A stretch of 64,000 bases of DNA from JBBSHE01 sp038253325 (GCA_038253325.1 JBBSHE010000003.1:1-64000); one strand, 5' to 3'; shown: positions 8,168 to 22,835, counted from the first letter of the stretch. Notes: generated by a model from the sequence alone, not told the origin. Made by a program: numbers and translations.

Positions 8168-8197
8168 TTGTCTGAGCCGGCCGCGTCGGCGTAGGGT
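8168..8197 (+). promoter_or_regulatory. likely rplJ promoter
   Basis: TTGTCT (8168-8173) and TAGGGT (8192-8197) are separated by 18 bp. They begin about 8 bp past the right end of the insertion sequence, leaving a leader of roughly 190 nt before rplJ. Confidence 0.5.
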
Positions 8198-8331
8198 TTG
8201 ACATACCGAAGACCGCCGGTTATCGCTCCATCTCGGTGGAGAGTCGATCGAAGGATCCGCCCGACGCGGACGGCCTGCGCAGGTGAGTGCCGGATATGCC
8301 CGCTGAACTCAGGTGGGATCGTACGTCGCAC

Positions 8332-8355
8332 GCGCCTGCATGGGGCGCTTTTTTT
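8332..8355 (+). terminator. attenuator-like hairpin in the rplJ leader
   Basis: GCGCC (8332-8336) pairs with GGCGC (8344-8348) and is followed by seven T residues (8349-8355), an intrinsic terminator shape that is unusual in this GC-rich window. It lies 40 bp before the rplJ ATG inside a leader of about 200 nt. This fits L10-leader type control in which excess L10-L7/L12 complex binds the leader. I did not fold the full leader. Confidence 0.6.
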
Positions 8356-8395
8356 GTGGGTGTTCCGGTCGCGGAAGACCGAGGAAGGAGCAACC

Positions 8396-9148
8396 ATGGT
8401 GCGGCCTGACAAGCGCCAGGCGGTCGACGACATCGCGGACGAGTTCCGCAGCTCGTCGGGTGCTGTGCTGACCGAGTACCGCGGCCTGTCTGTGCAGCAG
8501 CTCAAGGAGCTGCGCCGTGCGCTGGGCGAGAACGCCAGCTACGCGGTCGTGAAGAACACCCTCACGAGGCTTGCCGCCGAGAAAGCCGGTGTCGGCGGCG
8601 TCACCGAGCAGCTCGTTGGACCGACAGCGATCGCCTTCATCAAGGGTGACGTGATCGGGACCGCGAAGAGCCTGCGTGACTTCGCCCGGCTGCACCCGCC
8701 CCTTGTGATCAAGGGTGGCGTGCTCGACGGGAGGCCGCTGTCGACCGAGGAGATCTCGACGCTGGCCGATCTCGAGTCACGGGAGGTCCTGCTGGCCAGG
8801 CTTGCCGGAGACATGATGGCGTCGCTGCAGCGGGCCGCGTTCTTGTTCAACGCGCCGCTGTCGCAGGCGGCACGGGTGTTCGGCTCGCTGCAGGCCAAAC
8901 GTGGAGCAGGTGCTCATGCGGCCGCTGCCCCAGTCGACACCAGCCCAGAGACGGCAGAGGCCGGCCCAGCCGCCGCCGGCCCAGCCGACGCCAACCCAGA
9001 GACGGCAGAGGCAGACGACCCTTCCTCCACGGTGGCCGCCACAGCTCCGGAGCCCGGTGAGCCAACCGAACCACCACGTGACCAACCCGCAGACAAGCCC
9101 ACATCACGAAAGAATGGAGACGCCAATCATGGCGAAGCTCACGACTGA
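8396..9148 (+). CDS. rplJ: 50S ribosomal protein L10 with C-terminal extension
   Basis: L10 anchors the L7/L12 stalk to 23S rRNA. The conserved domain runs from MVRPDKRQAVDDIADEF through TEYRGLSVQQLKELRRAL and YAVVKNTLTRLAAEK to the L12-binding helix near residues 140-165. After about residue 175 the protein continues with some 75 residues rich in Ala, Pro, Glu and Thr, containing two similar PETAEA segments. This gives 250 residues where most actinobacterial L10 proteins have 170-190. The ATG at 8396 follows GGAAGGAG. Its last 20 bases overlap rplL, so translation is probably coupled. Confidence 0.95.
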   Translation: MVRPDKRQAVDDIADEFRSSSGAVLTEYRGLSVQQLKELRRALGENASYAVVKNTLTRLAAEKAGVGGVTEQLVGPTAIAFIKGDVIGTAKSLRDFARLHPPLVIKGGVLDGRPLSTEEISTLADLESREVLLARLAGDMMASLQRAAFLFNAPLSQAARVFGSLQAKRGAGAHAAAAPVDTSPETAEAGPAAAGPADANPETAEADDPSSTVAATAPEPGEPTEPPRDQPADKPTSRKNGDANHGEAHD

Positions 9149-9521
9149 CGAACTGCTCGACGCCTTCAAGGAGATGACGCTCCTCGAGCTCAGCGCGTTC
9201 GTGAAGCAGTTCGAGGACGCGTTCGGCGTGACAGCGGCCGCGCCGGTCGCGGTCGCCGCCGCGCCCGCTTCCGGTGGCGCGGCCGCCGGAGCCGAGGCCG
9301 ACGTCGAGCAGGACGAGTTCGACGTCGTCCTCGAGACCGTCGGCGACAAGAAGATCCAGGTCATCAAGGAGGTTCGCGGCCTCACCAGCCTCGGTCTCAA
9401 GGAGGCCAAGGATCTGGTCGAGGCCGCCCCGAAGCCGGTGCTCGAGAAGGTCAACAAGGAGGCTGCGGACAAGGCCAAGGAAGCACTCGAGACCGCCGGC
9501 GCCACGGTAACCGTCAAGTGA
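9129..9521 (+). CDS. rplL: 50S ribosomal protein L7/L12
   Basis: The 130-residue stalk protein has the N-terminal dimerisation helices (MAKLTTDELLDAFKEMTLLE), an Ala/Gly-rich hinge (about residues 37-62) and the C-terminal factor-binding domain with EFDVVLETVGDKKIQVIKEV. It recruits elongation factors to the ribosome in four or six copies bound to L10. The start lies inside the end of rplJ in another frame. The last 24 bases, including the stop, are repeated in tandem just downstream. Confidence 0.97.
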   Translation: MAKLTTDELLDAFKEMTLLELSAFVKQFEDAFGVTAAAPVAVAAAPASGGAAAGAEADVEQDEFDVVLETVGDKKIQVIKEVRGLTSLGLKEAKDLVEAAPKPVLEKVNKEAADKAKEALETAGATVTVK

Positions 9522-9545
9522 GGCGCCACCGTAAACGTCAACTGA
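9498..9545 (+). repeat. 24-bp tandem duplication of the rplL 3' end
   Basis: The last 24 bases of rplL (9498-9521, coding GATVTVK and stop) are followed at once by a second 24-bp unit (9522-9545) that differs at three positions and would code GATVNVN and stop. The second unit lies outside the gene because the first stop is retained. Confidence 0.8.
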
Positions 9546-9721
9546 GCTGAGCGCGCGAACACCGTCGGCACCGCCAGATCGACTCCGACGGGCACGCTGC
9601 GGTGGAGGATCGACGGGGCTGGGTGCTTGACTCACGCCGGGTGTTCGGTGCATGCTTCGGTGACCCGATCGGCGGGCTCACGTCGAGTCTGCGGATTTGC
9701 CAGGGTCGCTTCTGCATGGGC

Positions 9722-9751
9722 TTAGACTTTCCGTCGATGATCGGCTAGACT
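9722..9751 (+). promoter_or_regulatory. likely rpoB promoter in the 330-bp rplL-rpoB gap
   Basis: TTAGAC (9722-9727), an 18-bp spacer and TAGACT (9746-9751) precede rpoB by about 100 bp. An alternative -35 (TTGCCA at 9697) has no well-spaced partner. The rest of the 9522-9851 gap holds no gene that I can see; its first 24 bp are the rplL tail duplicate. Confidence 0.5.
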
Positions 9752-9851
9752 CGATCTTTGCGCTGCCGCCTGCTCAACTTTCGACTCCCTGGTTCTCGTT
9801 GTCTGCGGCGTGCGCATGATGAGTATGCGGAGCCTTTCGGAAGGACCCCTC

Positions 9852-13334
<3,483 letters not shown>

Positions 13335-13445
13335 CTTGCGGGTGGTAATCGCAACCCGGCCCGCTCGACCGCCAACTGACCGACCGATCGAATTCAAGGT
13401 CCTTGTGACTGAGTTCCCTGTGAACAGGGGAGAGAGAAGCAAATC

Positions 13446-16400
13446 GTGCTCGATGTGAACTTCTTCGACGAGCTGCGGATCGGCCTCGCCACCGCAGACG
13501 ACATCCGCCAGTGGTCCCACGGCGAGGTGAAGAAGCCCGAGACCATTAACTACCGCACGCTCAAGCCCGAGCGGGACGGCCTGTTCTGCGAGAAGATCTT
13601 TGGCCCGACCCGGGATTGGGAGTGCTACTGCGGCAAGTACAAGCGGGTGCGGTTCAAGGGCATCATCTGCGAACGCTGCGGCGTCGAGGTCACCCGGTCG
13701 AAGGTGCGTCGGGAACGGATGGGCCACATCGAGCTGGCCGCTCCGGTCACGCACATCTGGTACTTCAAGGGTGTGCCGAGTCGGCTGGGCTACCTGTTGG
13801 ACCTCGCGCCGAAGGACCTCGAGAAGGTCATCTACTTCGCGGCGTACATGATCACCTCGGTCGACGCCGATGCTCGCCACCGCGACCTGACGTCCCTCGA
13901 GACCAAGATCGACGCGCAGCGCAAGCACATCGAGAACTCGCGCGACGTGGACATCGAGGCGCGGATGAAGAAGCTCGAGGAGGATCTTGCGGCGCTGGAG
14001 TCAGAGGGTGCCAAGAACGACGCCAAGCGAAAGGTCAAGGAAGCCGCCGAGCGCGAGGTCAAGCAGATCCGCGACCGCGCACAGCGCGAGCTCGACCGGT
14101 TGGAAGAGGTGTGGACAACGTTCCGCAACCTGAAGGTTCAGGACCTCCTCGGAGACGAGATCCTCTATCGCGAGATGAGGATGCGGTTCGGTAAGTACTT
14201 CGAGGGAGCAATGGGTGCGGAGGCGATCCAGAAGCGACTGGAGTCCTTCGATCTCGAGGCCGAGGCCGAGTCGTTGCGCGAGACGATCCGTACGGGCAAG
14301 GGGCAGCGCAAGACCAGGGCGCTGAAGCGCCTCAGAGTCGTCAGCGCGTTCCTGACCACCACCAACAACCCGCTCGGGATGGTCCTCGACTGTGTACCGG
14401 TGATCCCGCCGGACCTGCGCCCGATGGTGCAGCTCGACGGCGGCCGGTTCGCGACCAGCGACCTCAACGATCTCTACCGACGGGTAATCAACCGCAACAA
14501 CCGACTGAAGCGCCTGCTCGACCTCGGTGCGCCCGAGATCATCGTGAACAACGAGAAGCGGATGTTGCAGGAAGCGGTCGACTCGCTGTTCGACAACGGC
14601 CGCCGCGGACGACCGGTGACCGGGCCCGGCAACCGGCCGCTGAAGTCGTTGTCCGACATGCTCAAGGGCAAGCAGGGGCGGTTCCGGCAAAACCTGCTCG
14701 GCAAGCGCGTCGACTACTCCGGCCGCTCGGTCATCGTCGTCGGACCGCAGCTCAAGCTCCACCAGTGCGGCCTGCCCAAGCAGATGGCGCTGGAACTCTT
14801 CAAGCCGTTTGTGATGAAGCGGCTGGTCGACCTCAACCATGCCCAGAACATCAAGAGCGCCAAGCGGATGGTCGAACGTGCACGATCGGTGGTGTGGGAC
14901 GTGCTCGAGGAGGTCATCACCGAGCACCCGGTGCTGCTGAACCGGGCACCGACGCTGCACCGTCTCGGCATCCAGGCGTTCGAGCCCCAGCTGATCGAGG
15001 GCAAGGCCATCCAGATCCACCCGTTGGTGTGCTCGGCGTTCAACGCCGACTTCGACGGTGACCAGATGGCCGTCCACCTGCCACTGTCGGCCGAGGCACA
15101 GGCCGAGGCACGGATCTTGATGCTGTCGACCAACAACATCTTGAAACCGGCCGACGGCCGACCCGTGACGATGCCCACGCAGGACATGGTGATCGGGATC
15201 TTCTTCCTGACGCTCGACCGTGACGGTGCCAAGGGAGCGGGCCGCGCGTTCACATCGATCGCCGAGGCGATCATGGCGTTCGACCGCGGCGCGATCGAGC
15301 TGCAGAGCAAGATCCGGCTACGGTTCGTCGATGTCGTGCCGCCGGTGGGCTTCTCCGCACCCGAGGGTTGGGAGGCCGGACAGCCGCTCGTACTCGAGAC
15401 GACACTCGGGCGTGCTCTGCTCAACGAGGCGCTGCCGTCCAACTACCCGTACATGGAAGGGGAGATCGGCAAGAAGCAGCTCGGGCAGATCGTCAACGAC
15501 CTCGCGGAGCGGTACACGAAGGTCGAGGTGGCCGCCGCTCTCGATGCCCTGAAGGACATCGGGTTCCACTGGGCGACCCGCTCGGGCGTCACGATCTCGA
15601 TCGAGGATGTTGTCACTCCGGTCGAGAAGCCGCAGATCCTGCTCAAGTACGAAGACCAGGCCGCCAAGGTGCAACAGCACTACGAGCGTGGTCTCATCAC
15701 CGACGACGAGCGCCGCCAGGAGCTCATCGAGATCTGGGACACTGCCACCAACGACGTCGCCAAGGCGATGGAAGCGACGTTCGAGAAGACCAACCCGATC
15801 TACATGATTGTGCATTCCGGTGCGCGCGGAAACATGACCCAGGTCAGGCAGATCGCTGGTATGCGCGGTCTGGTTGCGAATCCGAAGGGTGAGATCATCC
15901 CCCGCCCGATCAAGTCCAACTTCCGTGAGGGCCTCTCGGTGTTGGAGTACTTCATCGCATCGCACGGTGCTCGCAAGGGACTGGCGGACACGGCGCTTCG
16001 TACGGCGGACTCCGGTTACCTCACGCGCCGCCTCGTCGACGTCTCCCAGGACGTCATCATTCGCGAGGAGGACTGCGGGACCGAACGTGGTCTGATGAAA
16101 CGGATCGGAGTCGTGCAGGACGGACGCGTGGTTGCCGACGAGCATGTGGAGACCTCGGCGTACGCCCGCAACCTGGCGACGACGGTGCTCCACCCGCAGA
16201 CGGGCGAGGTGCTCGGTGAGCCAGCCGGTGACATCGGCGACGCCGTGATCCACGCGCTCCTCGACGCGGGCATCACGGACGTAAAGGTGCGTAGCGTGTT
16301 GACCTGTGACGCCAAGACCGGCACCTGCGCAAAGTGCTACGGACGGTCGCTCGCGACCGGCCAGCTCGTCGACGTCGGCGAGGCGGTGGGCATCATCGCC

Positions 16401-17318
16401 GCTCAGTCGATCGGAGAACCCGGGACCCAGCTGACGATGCGGACGTTCCACACCGGCGGAGTGGCCTCGGCCGAGGACATCACCGAGGGTCTGCCACGGG
16501 TCACCGAGCTGTTCGAGGCGCGGCAGCCGCGTGGTAAGGCGCCGATCGCGGAGGCGGCCGGCCGGATTCAGATCGACGAGACCGACAAGACGCGCAAGGT
16601 CGTCGTCATCCCCGACGACGGGTCCGAAGAGCAGGCGTACCCAGTCGGTAAACGGACGCGGTTACTCGTCGAGGACGGCGGCCGGGTCGACGTCGGGCAG
16701 CAGCTGACCGTCGGCAAGCCCGACCCGCAGGACGTGCTTCGGGTGCTGGGTCCGCGTAAGACCCAGGAGCACCTCGTGGACGAGGTCCAAGAGGTCTACC
16801 GACGACAGGCCGTCGCGATCCACGACAAGCACATCGAGATCATCATCCGGCAGATGCTCCGCCGGGTCACGGTGATCGAGAGTGGAGACTCGATCCTGCT
16901 GCCCGGCGAGCTTGCGGAGCGAGTGCGCTTCGAGGACGAGAACCGTCGAGTGGTCTCCGAGGGCGGTCAGCCCGCTTCCGGGCGGCCCGTCCTGATGGGG
17001 ATCACGAAGGCCTCGCTGGCAACCGAGTCGTGGTTGTCGGCGGCATCGTTCCAGGAGACGACCCGGGTCTTGACGGACGCGGCCATCCATGGAAAGTCGG
17101 ACTCGCTGCTGGGCCTGAAGGAGAACGTCATCTTGGGCAAGCTGATCCCAGCCGGAACCGGCCTCGAGCGCTACCGCAACATCCGGGTGGAGCCGACCGA
17201 GGAGGCGCGCCAGAACGCCTACTCGATCGACTACGGGTCGTACGACTACGACTTCAGCAACACCGGGGGACAGTCGGTCGCACTCGACGACTTCGACTTC
17301 GGCACGTTCACCGGCTGA
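13446..17318 (+). CDS. rpoC: DNA-directed RNA polymerase subunit beta'
   Basis: The 1290-residue beta' carries the catalytic NADFDGD motif at residues 533-539 (Asp535, Asp537, Asp539 hold the magnesium ion). Zinc site 1 uses Cys60, Cys62, Cys75 and Cys78. Zinc site 2 includes Cys954, Cys961 and Cys964 in the LTCDAKTGTCAKCYG stretch. A coiled, charged insert (about residues 150-230) is the usual actinobacterial one. Translation starts at GTG 13446 after GGGAGAGAGAAG. A strong hairpin lies 12 bp after the stop, so the rpoBC transcript probably ends there. Confidence 0.98.
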   Translation: MLDVNFFDELRIGLATADDIRQWSHGEVKKPETINYRTLKPERDGLFCEKIFGPTRDWECYCGKYKRVRFKGIICERCGVEVTRSKVRRERMGHIELAAPVTHIWYFKGVPSRLGYLLDLAPKDLEKVIYFAAYMITSVDADARHRDLTSLETKIDAQRKHIENSRDVDIEARMKKLEEDLAALESEGAKNDAKRKVKEAAEREVKQIRDRAQRELDRLEEVWTTFRNLKVQDLLGDEILYREMRMRFGKYFEGAMGAEAIQKRLESFDLEAEAESLRETIRTGKGQRKTRALKRLRVVSAFLTTTNNPLGMVLDCVPVIPPDLRPMVQLDGGRFATSDLNDLYRRVINRNNRLKRLLDLGAPEIIVNNEKRMLQEAVDSLFDNGRRGRPVTGPGNRPLKSLSDMLKGKQGRFRQNLLGKRVDYSGRSVIVVGPQLKLHQCGLPKQMALELFKPFVMKRLVDLNHAQNIKSAKRMVERARSVVWDVLEEVITEHPVLLNRAPTLHRLGIQAFEPQLIEGKAIQIHPLVCSAFNADFDGDQMAVHLPLSAEAQAEARILMLSTNNILKPADGRPVTMPTQDMVIGIFFLTLDRDGAKGAGRAFTSIAEAIMAFDRGAIELQSKIRLRFVDVVPPVGFSAPEGWEAGQPLVLETTLGRALLNEALPSNYPYMEGEIGKKQLGQIVNDLAERYTKVEVAAALDALKDIGFHWATRSGVTISIEDVVTPVEKPQILLKYEDQAAKVQQHYERGLITDDERRQELIEIWDTATNDVAKAMEATFEKTNPIYMIVHSGARGNMTQVRQIAGMRGLVANPKGEIIPRPIKSNFREGLSVLEYFIASHGARKGLADTALRTADSGYLTRRLVDVSQDVIIREEDCGTERGLMKRIGVVQDGRVVADEHVETSAYARNLATTVLHPQTGEVLGEPAGDIGDAVIHALLDAGITDVKVRSVLTCDAKTGTCAKCYGRSLATGQLVDVGEAVGIIAAQSIGEPGTQLTMRTFHTGGVASAEDITEGLPRVTELFEARQPRGKAPIAEAAGRIQIDETDKTRKVVVIPDDGSEEQAYPVGKRTRLLVEDGGRVDVGQQLTVGKPDPQDVLRVLGPRKTQEHLVDEVQEVYRRQAVAIHDKHIEIIIRQMLRRVTVIESGDSILLPGELAERVRFEDENRRVVSEGGQPASGRPVLMGITKASLATESWLSAASFQETTRVLTDAAIHGKSDSLLGLKENVILGKLIPAGTGLERYRNIRVEPTEEARQNAYSIDYGSYDYDFSNTGGQSVALDDFDFGTFTG

Positions 17319-17330
17319 AGCCTTCGCGAC

Positions 17331-17376
17331 AACGGCTGACGAACCGAGCCGGATATGGTTCGGTTCGTCAGCCGTT
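17331..17376 (+). terminator. 17-bp perfect hairpin after rpoC
   Basis: The arm AACGGCTGACGAACCGA (17331-17347) pairs perfectly with 17360-17376 across a 12-nt loop. It lies between rpoC and the rpsL promoter and lacks a T-tract. Similar palindromes starting GGCTGA occur at 53514-53553 and 59935-59974. Confidence 0.8.
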
Positions 17377-17396
17377 CGATGGAGATCGGGTTGATT

Positions 17397-17425
17397 TTGA
17401 CCGGCCATGGGTGAGCCGGTAACCT
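17397..17425 (+). promoter_or_regulatory. promoter of the rpsL operon
   Basis: TTGACC (17397-17402), a 17-bp spacer and TAACCT (17420-17425) form one of the best housekeeping promoters in the window, right after the rpoC terminator. It should drive rpsL, rpsG and probably fusA. About 155 nt of leader precede rpsL. Confidence 0.75.
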
Positions 17426-17582
17426 TGATCTTCGTGCCTGGCGCTTGCTAGGCCTTCTCGTGTGTCTCGACATGGTCCCGCGACGTCCGGCCCTCGATCC
17501 GTGCGCTGCGTGCGCGTACGGCCGGAAACGCCCCGACGCCGGGGAGCCATCCGAGACGCATCAAGGACAGGAAAGAGTAGCG

Positions 17583-17957
17583 GTGCCCACGATCCAACAG
17601 CTGGTCCGCAAGGGTCGCCAGGACAAGATCTCCAAGGAGAAGACACCCGCGCTGAAGGGCTCACCCCAGCGCCGTGGCGTGTGCACCCGCGTCTACACGA
17701 CGACACCTCGAAAGCCGAACTCCGCACTGCGCAGGGTGGCGCGGGTACGTCTGACGGGTGGAACCGAGGTGACCGCGTACATCCCCGGTGAGGGCCACAA
17801 CCTTCAGGAGCACTCCATCGTGCTCGTGCGCGGGGGCCGGGTCAAGGATCTCCCCGGCGTTCGCTACAAGGTCATCCGCGGTGCCCTCGACACCCAGGCG
17901 GTCAAGGGGCGCAAGCAAGCGCGCAGCCGCTACGGCACCAAGAAGGAGAAGAGCTGA
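17583..17957 (+). CDS. rpsL: 30S ribosomal protein S12
   Basis: The 124-residue S12 sits at the decoding centre. It begins MPTIQQLVRKGRQDK from GTG 17583, and has the conserved KPNSALRRVARVRLTGG loop with the decoding lysine kept and the PGVRYKVIRGALD segment. Nothing suggests a streptomycin-resistance change at the main lysine (Lys44 here). The stop overlaps the rpsG ATG by one base. Confidence 0.98.
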   Translation: MPTIQQLVRKGRQDKISKEKTPALKGSPQRRGVCTRVYTTTPRKPNSALRRVARVRLTGGTEVTAYIPGEGHNLQEHSIVLVRGGRVKDLPGVRYKVIRGALDTQAVKGRKQARSRYGTKKEKS

Positions 17958-18427
17958 TGCCTCGCAAGGGCCCCGCGCCGAAGCGACCCGTCGAGGTCGA
18001 TCCCGTCTACGGGAGCCAGCTCGTGACGCAGCTGGTGAACAAGGTGCTGACGGACGGCAAGAAGCAGGTGGCCGAGCGGATCGTGCACACGGCCCTCGAG
18101 GGCTGCCGCGCCAAGACCGACACCGATCCGGTCGTGATGCTCAAGCGTGCTCTCGACAACGTCAAGCCCACGTTGGAGGTCAAGAGCCGCCGAGTCGGCG
18201 GTGCGACGTACCAGGTCCCGATCGAGGTCCGCGCGACCCGGTCGAACACACTGGCGCTGCGTTGGCTCGTCCATTACTCGCAGGCGCGCCGCGAGAAGAC
18301 CATGGCCGAACGGTTGATGAACGAGATCCTCGATGCGTCGAACGGCCTCGGTGCCGCGGTGAAACGCCGCGAGGACACGCACAAGATGGCCGAGTCGAAC
18401 AAGGCGTTCGCCCACTACCGCTGGTGA
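17957..18427 (+). CDS. rpsG: 30S ribosomal protein S7
   Basis: The 156-residue S7 starts the assembly of the 30S head and binds 16S rRNA. It begins MPRKGPAPKRPVEVDPVYGS and has the canonical QVPIEVR and GAAVKRREDTHKMAESNKAFAHYRW ending (shown in part: KMAESNKAFAHYRW). Its length is standard. The ATG overlaps the rpsL stop, so the two are translationally coupled. It is followed by an 86-bp gap to fusA. Confidence 0.98.
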   Translation: MPRKGPAPKRPVEVDPVYGSQLVTQLVNKVLTDGKKQVAERIVHTALEGCRAKTDTDPVVMLKRALDNVKPTLEVKSRRVGGATYQVPIEVRATRSNTLALRWLVHYSQARREKTMAERLMNEILDASNGLGAAVKRREDTHKMAESNKAFAHYRW

Positions 18428-18513
18428 AACCCCGGGCCTGCTGGGCTCAACACCGAACGCGGCCCCAGGCCAGCCCACCCATTCGTCCCTATCCCGAGGA
18501 AGCATCAAGCGCA

Positions 18514-20619
<2,106 letters not shown>

Positions 20620-20682
20620 GATCGTCCGGCGTACGAATACAGTCTCCAGAACAGTGACCAGTCCCAACAAGGAGGAACCACG

Positions 20683-21876
20683 GTGGCGAAGGCCAAGTTC
20701 GAGCGGACCAAGCCGCACGTCAACATCGGCACGATCGGTCACATCGACCACGGCAAGACGACCCTGACCGCGGCGATCTCCAAGGTGCTCCACGGCGAGT
20801 ACCCCGACCTCAACCCGGTGTTCGCGTTCGACGACATCGACAAGGCGCCCGAAGAGAAGCAGCGCGGCATCACGATCTCGATCGCGCACATCGAGTACCA
20901 GACCGCTGCGCGCCACTACGCGCACGTCGACTGCCCCGGCCACGCCGACTACATCAAGAACATGATCACCGGCGCTGCTCAGATGGACGGTGCGATCCTC
21001 GTGGTCGCGGCGACCGACGGACCGATGCCCCAGACCCGTGAGCACGTCCTGCTCGCCCGCCAGGTCGGCGTACCCGCGATCGTCGTCGCGCTCAACAAGT
21101 GCGACATGGTCGATGACGAGGAGATCCTCGAGCTCGTCGAGCTCGAGGTCCGTGAGCTGCTGAGCGAGTACGACTTCCCCGGTGACGACCTCCCGGTCGT
21201 CAAGGTGGCTGCGTACCCCGCGCTCAACGGCGACGAGAAGTGGACGCCCTCGATCATGGAGCTGATGAACGCGGTCGACGAGCACATCCCGACGCCGGAG
21301 CGCGACACCGAGAAGCCGTTCCTGATGCCCGTCGAGGATGTCTTCACCATCACCGGGCGCGGGACCGTGATCACCGGCCGGATCGAGCGTGGCATCGTCA
21401 AGATCAACGAGACCGTCGACATCATTGGCATCCGGGAGAACAAGCAGACGACGACGGTCACGGGCGTCGAGATGTTCCGCAAGATCCTCGACGAGGGACG
21501 CGCCGGAGAGAACGTCGGCCTGCTGCTGCGGGGGACCAAGCGCGAGGACGTCGAGCGCGGCATGGTGGTGATCAAGCCGGGAACCACCACCCCGCACACG
21601 AACTTCGACGCGAACGTCTACATCCTCAGCAAGGAGGAGGGTGGCCGTCACACGCCGTTCTTCAACAACTACCGTCCCCAGTTCTACTTCCGGACGACCG
21701 ACGTCACCGGCGTGGTGACGCTGCCCGAGGGCACCGAGATGGTCATGCCCGGCGACAACACCGAGATGGCCGTCGAGCTGATCCAGCCGATCGCCATGGA
21801 GGAAGGTCTGCGATTCGCTATCCGCGAGGGTGGCCGTACGGTCGGAGCCGGTCGGGTCGTCAAGATCAACAGGTGA
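20683..21876 (+). CDS. tuf: elongation factor Tu
   Basis: The 397-residue EF-Tu carries GHIDHGKTTLTAAI (G1), DCPGHADY (G3) and NKCD (G4), followed by the two beta-barrel domains ending GGRTVGAGRVVKINR. It delivers aminoacyl-tRNA to the ribosome. The GTG start at 20683 has a strong AAGGAGG ribosome-binding site, as expected for a very highly expressed protein. It closes the str operon. The usual rpsJ operon follows only after a 6.9-kb accessory interval. Confidence 0.98.
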   Translation: MAKAKFERTKPHVNIGTIGHIDHGKTTLTAAISKVLHGEYPDLNPVFAFDDIDKAPEEKQRGITISIAHIEYQTAARHYAHVDCPGHADYIKNMITGAAQMDGAILVVAATDGPMPQTREHVLLARQVGVPAIVVALNKCDMVDDEEILELVELEVRELLSEYDFPGDDLPVVKVAAYPALNGDEKWTPSIMELMNAVDEHIPTPERDTEKPFLMPVEDVFTITGRGTVITGRIERGIVKINETVDIIGIRENKQTTTVTGVEMFRKILDEGRAGENVGLLLRGTKREDVERGMVVIKPGTTTPHTNFDANVYILSKEEGGRHTPFFNNYRPQFYFRTTDVTGVVTLPEGTEMVMPGDNTEMAVELIQPIAMEEGLRFAIREGGRTVGAGRVVKINR

Positions 21877-21949
21877 GCTGAAGCCCCGAAACCGTTGCGG
21901 TCGGTGGACGAGTTTCCAAACGCGCTAGCACATCAGAGGTGCGGACCGG

Positions 21950-22264
21950 TCAGCGGTAGTGGTCACATGCCTTCGGCTGATCCGCGACCGGGATGAAGGC
22001 CGCCGCACGCTCGGGCACGTCGGCCGTGGGGATCTCGGCTTTGTACTGGCGCCGGTCGAGGAACAGGTTGGTGAGCGTACGGCGTGCATAGGCATCGATC
22101 CCGGCACCCCGCGGCCAGTGCCGATACAGCCGCGCGAACGTGTCTTGCGTGAGCTCCTCGGCCTGCTCCCAGCTTCCGGTCAGGGCGTACGCCGTGCGAC
22201 GTAACGTTCGGAAACGATGATCGAAGTAGTCCTCGAAGTCGTCGAGGTCTGATCCCGGCCGCAC
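21950..22264 (-). pseudogene. truncated ECF (SigE-type) sigma factor, region 2 only
   Basis: The 104-residue frame matches sigma region 2: FEDYFDHRFRTLRRTAYALT, then AEELTQDTFARLYRHWPR and ARRTLTNLFLDRR, which cover the core-binding and -10-recognising helices. An ordinary SigE-type protein continues with region 4 (about 60 more residues), as the intact one at 51761-52330 does. Here the frame stops after a short unrelated tail. It is probably a decayed gene. A free-standing region 2 protein that competes for polymerase is conceivable but unsupported. Confidence 0.65.
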
Positions 22265-22317
22265 GCTGTTCCCTCCGTCGTCCTATCCGCTACGAACGAG
22301 CCCGCGGGGCGATGGGT

Positions 22318-22719
22318 TCAGTGCGGTGCGGCAATGTCGTGGTCTCCGACCGCGTCGACCGGTGTGAGGAACTCCAACCGGTTTCCGTTCGGGTCGGCGC
22401 TGTAGAAGCGGCGCATGCCCGGAAAGTTGTCGTCGTACGTTACCGGACAACCGTGAGACGTGAGGCGCTCGGCCATCGCGTCGAGGTCGTTGACGAGCAG
22501 GCCAGGGTGCGCCTTCGTCGCGGGCCGGAAGTCGTCCTCCACGCCAAGGTGCAGCTCGATCCCTTCGAGGGCACCCCGCTTGCCGCGAAACCAGCAGCCA
22601 CCGCGCACTGCGAGCGGCGGCGGCTTGACGACCTCGTCCATGCCGAGCACGCCGACGTAGAACTCACGCAGCACGCCTTCGGACTGCGCGGGACAGCCGA
22701 GCTGAACGTGGTGGATCAT
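22318..22719 (-). CDS. VOC (glyoxalase/bleomycin-resistance fold) protein
   Basis: The 133-residue protein has two beta-alpha-beta-beta-beta modules: MIHHVQLGCPAQSEGVLREF with its metal-ligand His at the start, GIELHLGVEDDF in the middle, and FYSADPNGNRLEFLTP with the closing Glu at the end. Such proteins are metal-dependent glyoxalases, dioxygenases or drug-binding proteins; the substrate is not predictable. The ATG at 22719 is chosen because it begins the domain. It is divergent from the small gene at 22849. Confidence 0.75.
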   Translation of the reverse strand: MIHHVQLGCPAQSEGVLREFYVGVLGMDEVVKPPPLAVRGGCWFRGKRGALEGIELHLGVEDDFRPATKAHPGLLVNDLDAMAERLTSHGCPVTYDDNFPGMRRFYSADPNGNRLEFLTPVDAVGDHDIAAPH

Positions 22720-22835
22720 CGGACGCTCCAGGCAAGTCGACGAGTGTCTCGACATCAAGGTACAAGTTCGCCGTGTTGATCGCTTTCGGCTTCGCGCACA
22801 CCGCCGCTGTCGATGCACCGTCCGTAGCTGGTCAA

